Origin: Caulobacter sp. CCH9-E1
Lineage (GTDB): Bacteria > Pseudomonadota > Alphaproteobacteria > Caulobacterales > Caulobacteraceae
Assembly: GCF_001556515.1 (NCBI RefSeq)
Contig: NZ_LSJA01000280.1
Location: 1 to 22,733, forward strand
Direction of reading: 5' to 3'
DNA length: 22,733 nucleotides
The translations under genes were made by a program, and so were the position numbers. The notes beneath the pieces are model-generated. The model saw only the letters and a program-made list of their open reading frames with translations, was not told the DNA's origin and searched no databases. This document shows positions 1 through 10,806 of this stretch, in pieces; the first letter of the stretch is position 1; each line of letters begins with the position of its first letter.

Positions 1-2
1 AT

Positions 3-118
3 GCTCCCCCGCGATGCGGGGGAGCTGTCGCGGAGCGACTGAGGGGGCAAGTGCTGTGCTTAGTCCGAGCTAGCCCCCTCCGGCCCTCTGGGCCACCTCC
101 CCCGCATCGCGGGGGAGG
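3..118. repeat. Composite inverted repeat, intergenic palindromic element
   Basis: Two arms of about 46 bp (3-48 and 73-118) are imperfect inverted copies of each other. Each arm also carries its own palindrome: CTCCCCC-GCGATGC-GGGGGAG at 4-24, and its mirror with a GCATCGC centre at about 98-117. The outer ends of the arms match almost perfectly and the inner parts diverge. The element starts 14 bp beyond the aatA stop codon on the aatA downstream side, so it could form a large mRNA hairpin at the 3' end of that transcript. REP/BIME-like elements of this kind are common in Caulobacter-type genomes. Any terminator or mRNA-stabilising role is inference. Confidence 0.75.
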
Positions 119-131
119 AACGATCGAGCGC

Positions 132-2434
<2,303 letters not shown>

Positions 2435-2491
2435 ATGACTGTCGCGCGCGACCTGCTTTCGCTTCGGCTTACCAGCCCCTGGGCGCTCTAG
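2435..2491 (+). CDS. leuA leader peptide (leucine attenuator peptide)
   Basis: An 18-codon open frame encodes MTVARDLLSLRLTSPWAL and stops with TAG at 2489-2491. Four leucine codons occur within six positions (CTG CTT TCG CTT CGG CTT), and the last sense codon is CTC. Three of the five Leu codons are CTT, which the neighbouring genes seldom use because they strongly prefer CTG and CTC. The peptide precedes a strong hairpin plus T-run and then leuA. This is the classical architecture of a leader peptide whose translation senses charged tRNA-Leu. The Shine-Dalgarno is weak (AGAAAG at 2423-2428), and translation from a very short leader is possible. The call rests on codon content and position and has not been tested. 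Confidence 0.7.
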   Translation: MTVARDLLSLRLTSPWAL

Positions 2492-2531
2492 GGGCCGCGC
2501 ATCGTCGTGGCCGGGCGCACAGGGGATTTTT
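2475..2531 (+). terminator. leuA attenuator: terminator hairpin with alternative stem
   Basis: CCCCTGGGCGC (2476-2486) pairs with GCGCACAGGGG (2515-2525) in 10 of 11 positions, with one G/A mismatch, and is followed at once by ATTTTT (2526-2531). This is a rho-independent terminator shape. The loop contains a further GGCC/GGCC pairing (2493-2496 with 2509-2512). The same upstream arm can instead pair locally: GCCCCTGG (2475-2482) with 2488-2495, which includes the leader stop codon. The two structures exclude each other. A ribosome stalled on the leader Leu codons (2453-2470) would cover the upstream arm and block the terminator. The pairings are read directly from the sequence; the switching mechanism is inference. 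Confidence 0.7.
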
Positions 2532-2576
2532 GACCCGCAGCCCGCACGCCACACACCCCTTTCGACGAGTACTTCC

Positions 2577-4163
2577 ATGACCTCCGTACCGCCCGCCGCT
2601 ATTGGCAGCGCTTCCGACAAGCGCGACAACGTCGTCATCTTCGACACCACCATGCGCGACGGCGAGCAGTCGCCCGGCGCCTCGATGTCGCTGGAAGAGA
2701 AGTTGGAGCTGGCCAAGATCCTCGAGGAGATGGGGGTCGACATCATCGAGGCCGGCTTCCCGATCGCCTCGAACGGCGACTTCGAGGCCGTCCGCGAAGT
2801 GGCCAAGATCGTCAAGAACTCGACCATCGCCGGCCTGTGCCGCGCCCACCAGGTCGACATCGATCGCTGCGCCGAGGCCCTGAAGCCGACCCAGCGCGGC
2901 CGCATCCACGTGGTGATCGCCACCTCCGACCTGCACATGAAGCACAAGCTGCAGATGGAGCCGGATCAGGTCATCGACGTGATCGCCCGCTCGGTCAGCC
3001 ACGCCCGCAACCTGCGCGACGACGTCGAGTGGTCGGCCGAGGACGCCACCCGCAGCGACCGCCAGTTCCTGCGCCGCGCGGTCGAGACCGCCATCAAGGC
3101 CGGCGCCACGACGATCAACCTGCCCGACACCGTCGGCTACACCTATCCGTCGGAATACGCCGACCTGTTCAAGTGGATGGTCGAGAACGTCGAGGGCGCC
3201 GACAAGGCAGTCTTCTCGACGCATTGTCATAACGACCTGGGCCTGGCCGTGGCCAACAGCCTGGCCGGCGTTCAGGGCGGCGCGCGCCAAGTGGAATGCG
3301 CCATCAACGGCCTGGGCGAGCGCGCCGGCAACGCCGCGCTGGAAGAGATCGTCATGGCCCTGAAGGTGCGCGGCGACCGCCTGCCGTTCCGCACGGGCAT
3401 CGACACCACCCACATCACCCGCGCCAGCCGCTACGTTTCGGCCATCACCGGCTTCCCGGTGCAGTACAATAAGGCCATCGTCGGCAAGAACGCCTTCGCG
3501 CACGAGAGCGGCATCCACCAGGACGGCATGCTCAAGAACCGCGAGACCTACGAGATCATGACGCCGGAGTCGGTGGGCCAGGCCCCGTCGAGCCTGGTCA
3601 TGGGCAAGCACTCGGGCAGCCACGCCTTCCGCGCCAAGCTGAAGGACCTGGGCTACGAGCTGGGCGAGAACGCGCTGAAGGAAGCCTTTGGCCGCTTCAA
3701 GGACCTGGCCGACCGCAAGAAGCACGTCTACGACGACGACATCATCGCCCTGGTCGACGATGCCCTGGCCCGCGGCTCGGAGAAGATCCGCGTCTCGCGC
3801 CTGCGCGTGGTGGCCGGCACCGACGGGCAGTCGGCCGAGCTGACCCTGGACGTCGATGGCGTCTCGAGCACGGCCGAAGCGACGGGCGACGGTCCGGTCG
3901 ACGCGGTGTTCAACGCCATCCACAAGATCGTGCCGCACAGCGCCGCCCTGCGCCTCTTCCAGGTGCACGCGGTGACCGAGGGCACGGACGCCCAGGCCCA
4001 GGTCTCGGTGCGTCTGGAGGAAGACGGCCGCATCGCCACCGGCGCGGCCGCCGACACCGACACCTTGACCGCCTCGGCCAAGGCCTATGTCAACGCCCTC
4101 AACAACCTCTTCGCCCGCAAGGAGAAGAGCCGGCCCGAAGCGGCGATCGCCAGCGGGTTCTAG
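2577..4163 (+). CDS. leuA: 2-isopropylmalate synthase
   Basis: A 528-residue cytosolic enzyme for the first committed step of leucine synthesis: acetyl-CoA + 3-methyl-2-oxobutanoate to 2-isopropylmalate. The HMGL-like TIM barrel starts with FDTTMRDGEQSPGASM (22-37; Asp23 metal ligand, Arg27, Glu30). It continues through LPDTVGY (182-188), STHCHNDLGLAVANS (214-228; His216 and His218 metal ligands), the GLGERAGNAALEE block (245-257; Asn252) and HESGIHQDGM (309-318). The C-terminal ~130 residues fit the LeuA allosteric dimer domain that binds leucine for feedback inhibition. Length is normal. The ATG at 2577 puts the catalytic motif at the expected distance. The gene is monocistronic, lies 45 bases after the attenuator T-run, and ends in an inverted repeat that begins inside its stop codon. 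Confidence 0.96.
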   Translation: MTSVPPAAIGSASDKRDNVVIFDTTMRDGEQSPGASMSLEEKLELAKILEEMGVDIIEAGFPIASNGDFEAVREVAKIVKNSTIAGLCRAHQVDIDRCAEALKPTQRGRIHVVIATSDLHMKHKLQMEPDQVIDVIARSVSHARNLRDDVEWSAEDATRSDRQFLRRAVETAIKAGATTINLPDTVGYTYPSEYADLFKWMVENVEGADKAVFSTHCHNDLGLAVANSLAGVQGGARQVECAINGLGERAGNAALEEIVMALKVRGDRLPFRTGIDTTHITRASRYVSAITGFPVQYNKAIVGKNAFAHESGIHQDGMLKNRETYEIMTPESVGQAPSSLVMGKHSGSHAFRAKLKDLGYELGENALKEAFGRFKDLADRKKHVYDDDIIALVDDALARGSEKIRVSRLRVVAGTDGQSAELTLDVDGVSSTAEATGDGPVDAVFNAIHKIVPHSAALRLFQVHAVTEGTDAQAQVSVRLEEDGRIATGAAADTDTLTASAKAYVNALNNLFARKEKSRPEAAIASGF

Positions 4164-4210
4164 AGCGCGATAGCCAAAAGTGGTCGCCGGTTTTGGCGGC
4201 CATCGCGCTC
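4163..4210. terminator. Inverted-repeat element / bidirectional terminator after leuA
   Basis: GAGCGCGAT (4163-4171) mirrors ATCGCGCTC (4202-4210), and inside it GCCAAAA (4173-4179) mirrors TTTTGGC (4191-4197), with a small interior mismatch and the loop between. The element begins at the last base of the leuA stop codon and ends six bases from the stop of the convergent methyltransferase-like gene, so it can form at the 3' end of both transcripts. Similar GAGCGCGAT...ATCGCGCTC elements recur between genes in alphaproteobacteria, so it may be a dispersed repeat rather than a dedicated terminator. Confidence 0.65.
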
Positions 4211-4215
4211 CAGGA

Positions 4216-4701
4216 TCAAGCTGCCGTACGCTCTCTACTGAACGGCCGCGTCGCCAGGATCTCAGCCCCCAGGTGCGCCTGGGGCTGAACGTCCAGACCC
4301 AGTTCCCGCAAACTGTCGGCGAGCGCCCTGCGGGGCGTCTCGTCCAGCAGCGCGCTCGCGTCCACGACCAGCGTCCCGCCGGGGCGCAGCATCGTGTAGG
4401 TCGCGGCGATGACCGCGCGCGCGTCGTGGGCTGTGGCGCAGTCCATCACCAGCAGCACGTCGCTGCGCTCGTCCGCCGCGCCGCAGGTGGCCCGGCGGGC
4501 GGCCTCGACGCGCTGGTAGCCGCGGCGCCATAGCTGGCACATCGCGTCGCCCCCGCCGGGACCGGCCACGGCCACGAAGCACAGCGGCGTGGCCTGGGCG
4601 AGCTCGAGCATCCGGTCCAGGGCGGGATTGATCCCCTCGGTGGGCACGCCCAGCAGGAACTGGGCGGCTTGCTTCAGGGGGCGAAGCGGGCGGGGCGGCA
4701 T
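4216..4701 (-). CDS. Methyltransferase-like protein of unknown function
   Basis: A 161-residue protein with a Rossmann-type class I methyltransferase look. A hydrophobic strand leads into a Gly-rich loop, CFVAVAGPGGGDAM (about 41-54, motif I-like). LLVMDCATAHDA follows (motif II-like), then TYTMLRPGGTLVVDA, which resembles the post-motif 'LRPGG' signature, and a C-terminal strand-helix. It is shorter than most class I methyltransferases, and no target-recognition domain is visible, so substrate and activity are unknown; it could be a degenerate SAM-binding or regulatory protein. The ATG at 4701 has AGG seven bases upstream. It is convergent with leuA and divergent from the EamA transporter. 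The coding call is firmer than the family call. Confidence 0.65.
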   Translation of the reverse strand: MPPRPLRPLKQAAQFLLGVPTEGINPALDRMLELAQATPLCFVAVAGPGGGDAMCQLWRRGYQRVEAARRATCGAADERSDVLLVMDCATAHDARAVIAATYTMLRPGGTLVVDASALLDETPRRALADSLRELGLDVQPQAHLGAEILATRPFSRERTAA

Positions 4702-4827
4702 GGTTGAACCTCATCAAGGCCATCGTCTGCGTGTCGGCGACGTGGGCGCCCCGTCTTGCGCCCGGCTCGCGTAAAGGCTCCATGCGAAAGCGACGCGACC
4801 GCCTAAGCGCGGCGTAAAGGTTGAGAC

Positions 4828-5706
4828 ATGATCTGGATTCCCATTACCGTCGCCGCGGCCGCCTTGCAGGTCGCGCGCAACGCCGCGCAGCGCTCGATCA
4901 TGGGCGGGGCGGGGCCCTGGGGCGCGACCCTGGTGCGGTTCCTGTTCGGCCTGCCGTTCGCCACGGTGTTCGCGGCGGCGGGATGGCTGCTGACGCCCGG
5001 CGCCAGCGCGCATCCAACGCCGATCTTCTGGCTGGCCTGCTTCGCCGGAGCGGGCTTGCAGATCGCCGCGACGGCGGCGCTGCTGACCGCCATGCACCGC
5101 TCGACCTTCGCCCTCGGCACGGCCATGCAGCAGAGCGGCTTGCCGTTCGCCCTGGTCTGGGGCGCGTTGTTCTTCGGCGATCATGTCGGGCCAGTCACCT
5201 GGGCCGGCGGCTTGATCGCCAGCGTCGGCCTGGCGATCCTGACCTGGCCGCGCGGCGAGGTCGTCATGCGCAAGGGAGCGGCGCTGGCGGGGCTGGGCTC
5301 GGGCGCGGTCTTCGCGCTCAGCGCCAACTGTTTCCGGCAAGCCAGCCTGGCTTTCGAACCGGCCCATCCGGCCGTCTCGGCCTTCGTGACCGTCATGGTC
5401 GTGCAGGCGATCCAGACCGTGGGCCTGACGAGCTACCTGGCCTGGCGCAATCCGGAGTCGCTCAAGGCGGTCATCGCCGCCTGGCGCCAGTCGCTGGGCG
5501 CCGGCTTCTGCGGCGCGGCGGCCTCGGGCCTGTGGTTCACGGCCATGGCGCTGTCGCCGGTGGGGCCGGTGAGGGCGGTCGGGGTGGTCGAGATGCCGAT
5601 CGCCGCCATCGCCGGACGTCGTCTGTTCAAGGAACGTCTGACCCCGCTGCAACTGCTGGCCGGCGTGGTGACGGCGGTCGGGGTCGTGATGGCGGCCGTG
5701 GGCTAG
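4828..5706 (+). CDS. EamA/DMT-family transporter
   Basis: A 292-residue integral membrane protein with about ten hydrophobic segments in two homologous five-helix halves, as in drug/metabolite transporters of the EamA family. The second half ends with the usual EamA finish: PVGPVRAVGVVEMPIAAIAGRRLFKERLTPLQLLAGVVTA resembles the 'lEPvfaal.g.l.lgE.l...q..G..lI..Gv' pattern, with Glu in VVEMP and in FKERL. The substrate cannot be told from sequence; amino acids or small metabolites are typical. The ATG at 4828 is preceded by AAGG at 4817-4820. It is divergent from the methyltransferase-like gene, and no operon partner follows. Confidence 0.88.
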   Translation: MIWIPITVAAAALQVARNAAQRSIMGGAGPWGATLVRFLFGLPFATVFAAAGWLLTPGASAHPTPIFWLACFAGAGLQIAATAALLTAMHRSTFALGTAMQQSGLPFALVWGALFFGDHVGPVTWAGGLIASVGLAILTWPRGEVVMRKGAALAGLGSGAVFALSANCFRQASLAFEPAHPAVSAFVTVMVVQAIQTVGLTSYLAWRNPESLKAVIAAWRQSLGAGFCGAAASGLWFTAMALSPVGPVRAVGVVEMPIAAIAGRRLFKERLTPLQLLAGVVTAVGVVMAAVG

Positions 5707-7120
<1,414 letters not shown>

Positions 7121-7128
7121 TCTTACAG

Positions 7129-7159
7129 CTCCTCTAGCGGCGCCGGGGGGCGCCAGGAG
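7129..7159 (+). promoter_or_regulatory. Possible SD-sequestering hairpin between mreB and mreC
   Basis: GGCGCC (7139-7144) pairs perfectly with GGCGCC (7149-7154) across a GGGG loop. Directly outside, CTCCT (7129-7133) can pair with AGGAG (7155-7159), which is the mreC Shine-Dalgarno, leaving CTAGC bulged. The result is an 11-bp structure that would hide the mreC ribosome binding site. The mreB stop (7118-7120) is close enough that terminating ribosomes could disrupt the outer helix. Pairing is seen in the sequence; regulation is inference. Confidence 0.5.
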
Positions 7160-7167
7160 AACAGTAC

Positions 7168-8259
7168 GTGCCCTTTCGCGAAGGTCCCCTCGGCGACCTG
7201 AAAGTGCCGCTTACCTGGACGGCCGCCGTGGCCCTGGTGGTGGCGGCCGTCATCGCCGTGGCCTTCCTGCTGGCCGACCGGCGCGAGACCCTCCAGGAAC
7301 AGGCGTACGGCGTCACCCGCCAGACGATGGACACCGTGGCCAAGCCGGTCAGCGGCGCCATCGCCGCGCCGGGCCGCTGGACGGGCCTCGGCGTCGACTA
7401 TGTCCGCAGCTACTTCTTCACGGCCTCGGAGAACCGTCGTCTGAAGGCCGAGATGGCCGAGATGCGGCAGTGGCGGGATCGGGCGCTGGCGCTGCAAGAC
7501 CAGAACGATCGCTTCCGCTCGCTGCTGGGCCTGCGCACCGATCCGCCGATCCCGATGACCGCCGCGCGCGTCGTCAGCGACAGCCGGGGCCCCTTCGCCA
7601 ACACCCGCCTGGCCGACGCCGGCTCCGAGCGCGGCGTCGAGGTCGGCAATCCGGTGCTGAACGAGCGTGGCCTGGTCGGTCGCGTGGTCGGCGTGGCCAA
7701 GGGCGCCAGCCGGGTGCTGCTGCTGACCGACATCGCCTCGCGCACGCCGGTGATGATCGACCGCACCAACGCGCGCGCCATCCTGACCGGCGACGGCGGC
7801 CCCAATCCCAAGCTTGAGTACCTGCGCGGCGTCGATCCGATCCAGCAGGGCGACCGGGTGGTGACCTCGGGCGACGGCGGCGTCGTGCCGCGCGGCCTGC
7901 CGGTCGGCGCGGCCGTCAAGGGACTGGATGGCCGCTGGCGCGTGGTGCTGTTCGCCGACCAGTCGTCGATCGACTACGTCCGCATCCTGCTGTTCAAGGA
8001 CTTCGCCCAGCTGGCCGACCAGAAGCAGCTGGAGACCCACAGCCTGCCGCCGGTGACGACAGAGGATCCGCAAGCCTCGATCCTGTCGAACCCGACCCCG
8101 CCGCCTCAGGCGCCGCCGCAAGCGCCGGCGGCCACGACCACCGCGCCGAAGCCCGTCGCGACCGCGCCCACGCCCTCCGTGAAGCCTGCGCCGGCTCAGA
8201 CCACTCCCGCGAAGCCCGCGGCGGCCAAGCCGGCCACGCCCACGGAACCGCCGCGATGA
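7168..8259 (+). CDS. mreC: Rod shape-determining protein MreC
   Basis: A 363-residue bitopic envelope protein that links MreB to PBP2-RodA on the periplasmic side. It has a short cytoplasmic N-terminus, one membrane anchor (about 13-36), a coiled-coil (about 86-120, ENRRLKAEMAEMRQWRD and onward), and then the MreC beta-rich domain (about 125-285) with NTRLADAGSERGVEVGNPVLN and GLVGRVVGVAKGASRVLLLTD. From about 290 the C-terminus is an Ala/Pro/Thr-rich, presumably disordered tail of some 70 residues. The start is GTG at 7168, with AGGAGA (7155-7160) eight bases upstream inside the proposed hairpin. The stop overlaps mreD as ATGA. Confidence 0.96.
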   Translation: MPFREGPLGDLKVPLTWTAAVALVVAAVIAVAFLLADRRETLQEQAYGVTRQTMDTVAKPVSGAIAAPGRWTGLGVDYVRSYFFTASENRRLKAEMAEMRQWRDRALALQDQNDRFRSLLGLRTDPPIPMTAARVVSDSRGPFANTRLADAGSERGVEVGNPVLNERGLVGRVVGVAKGASRVLLLTDIASRTPVMIDRTNARAILTGDGGPNPKLEYLRGVDPIQQGDRVVTSGDGGVVPRGLPVGAAVKGLDGRWRVVLFADQSSIDYVRILLFKDFAQLADQKQLETHSLPPVTTEDPQASILSNPTPPPQAPPQAPAATTTAPKPVATAPTPSVKPAPAQTTPAKPAAAKPATPTEPPR

Positions 8260-8765
8260 GCGGCGCGCGGCCTCTCAACCCAACGGTCTGGCTGGGCGTC
8301 CCGATGGTCGCCTGCATCGGCGCGACAGTGCTGTTATCCGCGCCGCTGCGCGTGTGGGGCCTGCAACTGCCCGAGCCGGTCTTCGCCATGGTCCCAGCTT
8401 TCGCCTGGGCCCTGATCCGTCCCTCGATCCTGGCGCCGTTCGCGATCCTGCTTCTGGGCCTGTTCCTCGACGTCTTCTGGGGCGGGCCGACGGGGCTGTG
8501 GGGCCTGTCCCTGCTGCTGGGCTATGCGGTCGTGCTGCTGTTCCGCAACATGATGACGGGGCAGAGCCAGCCGATCCTGTGGGGCTGGTTCGCGGCCATC
8601 ACCGCGCTCAGCATGGCGGCCGGCTACCTTTTCACCATGCTCGACAGCCTGGCCATGCCCAGCCTTCTGGCCGTGTTCTGGCAGTTCCTGGCCACGACGG
8701 TGCTGTTCCCGTTCGCCTATCACCTGATCGATCGCTTCGAGGACGCCGACGTGCGGTTCCGGTGA
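8256..8765 (+). CDS. mreD: Rod shape-determining protein MreD
   Basis: A 169-residue polytopic inner-membrane protein of the elongasome with about five hydrophobic segments. It includes the characteristic SILAPFAILLLGLFLDVFWGGPTGLWGLSLLLGY region, in which Asp followed by a Gly/Pro-rich turn is typical of MreD. It has no catalytic motif and acts with MreC as a scaffold that modulates PBP2-RodA. Its ATG (8256) overlaps the mreC TGA as ATGA, implying translational coupling, and four bases separate its stop from the mrdA start. Sequence similarity within MreD is low, so the call leans on position and topology, which are both clear here. Confidence 0.93.
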   Translation: MSGARPLNPTVWLGVPMVACIGATVLLSAPLRVWGLQLPEPVFAMVPAFAWALIRPSILAPFAILLLGLFLDVFWGGPTGLWGLSLLLGYAVVLLFRNMMTGQSQPILWGWFAAITALSMAAGYLFTMLDSLAMPSLLAVFWQFLATTVLFPFAYHLIDRFEDADVRFR

Positions 8766-8769
8766 GGTC

Positions 8770-10806
8770 ATGAGCGAGCCCTCAATCTTCTTCTCCGAGG
8801 TCAACGAGCGCCAGGGCGTCTTTCACCGGCGGGCGTTCCTGCTGGGCGGTCTGACCGGCGCGGGCCTGCTGGCTCTGGGCGGCCGGCTGGCGCAACTGCA
8901 GCTGGTCGAGGCCCAGCGCTACCAGAAGCTTTCGGCGGGCAACCAGTTCAACTACCGCCTGGTGCCGCCGCCGCGCGGCCTGATCCTGGACCGCAACGGC
9001 GTCTCGCTGGCGTCCAACCGGCCGAATTTCCGGCTGATGATCAACAAGGACAAGGATCTCGACGCCGAGGCCGTCATGGACGACCTGTCCAAGCTGGTGC
9101 CGATCGACGGCTCGCGCCGCGCCCGCGTGCTCAAGGAGCTGGATCGCGCCCCGCGCCGGGCGCCGGTCGTGGTGATGGAGGACCTGTCGTGGGAGGAGTT
9201 CTCCCGCGTGAACATCCGCGCCCCGGAGCTGCCCAACGTCACCGCCGACATGGGCGAGGTGCGGGTCTATCCGTTCGGCGGCGCCTTCGCCCACGTGATC
9301 GGCTATGTCGCCAAGGTCTCGGACCGCGACCTCAAGGCCGCCGAGGGCGACGCGACCCAGGACCAGGAGCTGCTGCATCACCCGGGCTTCCGGATCGGCA
9401 AGCAGGGGGTCGAAAAGGCCTTCGACCGACAGCTACGCGGCCGCGCCGGCGCCACCAAGACCGAGGTCGACGCCCAGGGCCGAGTGGTCCGGCTGGATCC
9501 GGAGGGCGACATCCCTCCGACGCCGGGCAAGGAAATCCGGCTCACGCTCGACGCCGACATCCAGAACCGCGCGCTGGAGGTGATGGGCGACGAGAGCGGC
9601 GCGATCGTCGTGATGGACGTCCGCAACGGCGATCTGCTGGCCATGGTCTCGGCGCCCAGCTTCGACGCCAACCGCTTCGTCAAGGGCCTGTCCGGCGCCG
9701 AGTACAAGGCGCTGGCCGAGTACGAGCGCAAGCCCTTGCTGGACAAGTCGATGACCGGCCTGTTCCCGCCTGGCTCGACGTTCAAGCCGACCGTGGGCCT
9801 GGCCGCGCTGACGGCCGGGATCGATCCCGAGATCCGGATCAACTGCCCTGGCCGCTGGTACTACGGCGGCCGCACCTGGCGTTGCTGGGAGCCGGGGGGG
9901 CACGGCCCCCAGAACCTCCACGACGCCATCAAGAACTCGTGCGATATCTACTTCTATCAGACGTCGCTCAAGATCGGCCCCGACGCCATCGCCAACGCCG
10001 CGCGGGCGATGGGCTTTGGCCAGCTGTTCGACATCGGCATCCCCGGCCAGAAGAAGGGCAACGTGCCCGACCGGGCGTGGAAGAAGCGGGCCTTCAAGAA
10101 GAATCCGGCCAACCAGATCTGGTTTCCGGGCGAGACGCCCAGCTATGGGATCGGGCAGGGAGCCCTGACGGTCAACGCCCTGCAGCTGGCGGTGATGACC
10201 TCGCGCCTGGCCAACGCCAAGAAGGCCCTGGTGCCGCGCCTGATCAAGTCGGTCGGCGGCGTCGAGCAGCCCAGCGGCGCGGAAGTGCCGGACCTGCCGT
10301 TCTCGGCCGAGCACCTGGCCTATGTCCGGGGCGGCATGGCCGCCGTGGCCAACGATGTGCGCGGCACCGCCTACAGGCAAAGCCAGCTGGGGCTTGGCGA
10401 CGTGCAGATGGCCGGCAAGACCGGCACGGCGCAGGTCCGTAGCTATGACGGCGTCGCCAACCGCAAGGGGACGGGCACGATCTGGCGGCTGAAGGACCAC
10501 AACCTGTTCGTGGCCTTCGCGCCCTACGATGATCCGCGCTACGCGGTCGCCGTCATCGTCGAGCACGGCGGCATGGGCGGCGCCACCGCCGGCGCGCCCC
10601 GCGCGCGCGAGGTCATGCGGGTGGCGCTGCTGAAGGACCCCGAGATCCGGGCCCGTATCGAACGCCCGGCGCCTCTGCCCGAGGCCGCGCCCGATGACGT
10701 GATGGAGGGCGCCGCCCCCGACGATCCCGTCGAGACGCCGCCGCCGCCCGCACCCGACGCGACCGCCGCCACGACCCCAACCCCTCCGCAGGGAGCGCCA
10801 CGATGA
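8770..10806 (+). CDS. mrdA: Penicillin-binding protein 2 (peptidoglycan D,D-transpeptidase)
   Basis: A 678-residue class B PBP that cross-links new peptidoglycan during elongation, working with RodA. It has a cytoplasmic N-terminus, one anchor (about 22-44), and a PBP dimerisation/pedestal domain beginning at RLVPPPRGLILDRNG (63-77). The transpeptidase domain follows from about residue 270. Catalytic motifs are SxxK as STFK (nucleophile Ser336, Lys339), SxN position as SCD (390-392, as in many PBP2 proteins), and KTGTA (550-554). After the domain there is an acidic Pro/Ala-rich tail of about 40 residues. The ATG at 8770 follows GAGG by a few bases. The end overlaps rodA as ATGA. The beta-lactam target role is family knowledge. 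Confidence 0.97.
   Translation: MSEPSIFFSEVNERQGVFHRRAFLLGGLTGAGLLALGGRLAQLQLVEAQRYQKLSAGNQFNYRLVPPPRGLILDRNGVSLASNRPNFRLMINKDKDLDAEAVMDDLSKLVPIDGSRRARVLKELDRAPRRAPVVVMEDLSWEEFSRVNIRAPELPNVTADMGEVRVYPFGGAFAHVIGYVAKVSDRDLKAAEGDATQDQELLHHPGFRIGKQGVEKAFDRQLRGRAGATKTEVDAQGRVVRLDPEGDIPPTPGKEIRLTLDADIQNRALEVMGDESGAIVVMDVRNGDLLAMVSAPSFDANRFVKGLSGAEYKALAEYERKPLLDKSMTGLFPPGSTFKPTVGLAALTAGIDPEIRINCPGRWYYGGRTWRCWEPGGHGPQNLHDAIKNSCDIYFYQTSLKIGPDAIANAARAMGFGQLFDIGIPGQKKGNVPDRAWKKRAFKKNPANQIWFPGETPSYGIGQGALTVNALQLAVMTSRLANAKKALVPRLIKSVGGVEQPSGAEVPDLPFSAEHLAYVRGGMAAVANDVRGTAYRQSQLGLGDVQMAGKTGTAQVRSYDGVANRKGTGTIWRLKDHNLFVAFAPYDDPRYAVAVIVEHGGMGGATAGAPRAREVMRVALLKDPEIRARIERPAPLPEAAPDDVMEGAAPDDPVETPPPPAPDATAATTPTPPQGAPR

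Noticed and set aside
2469..3968. Long minus-strand open frame opposite leuA
   Set aside because: Its sequence is Gly/Ala/Arg/His/Asp-rich and mirrors leuA codon structure; a high-GC antisense artefact.
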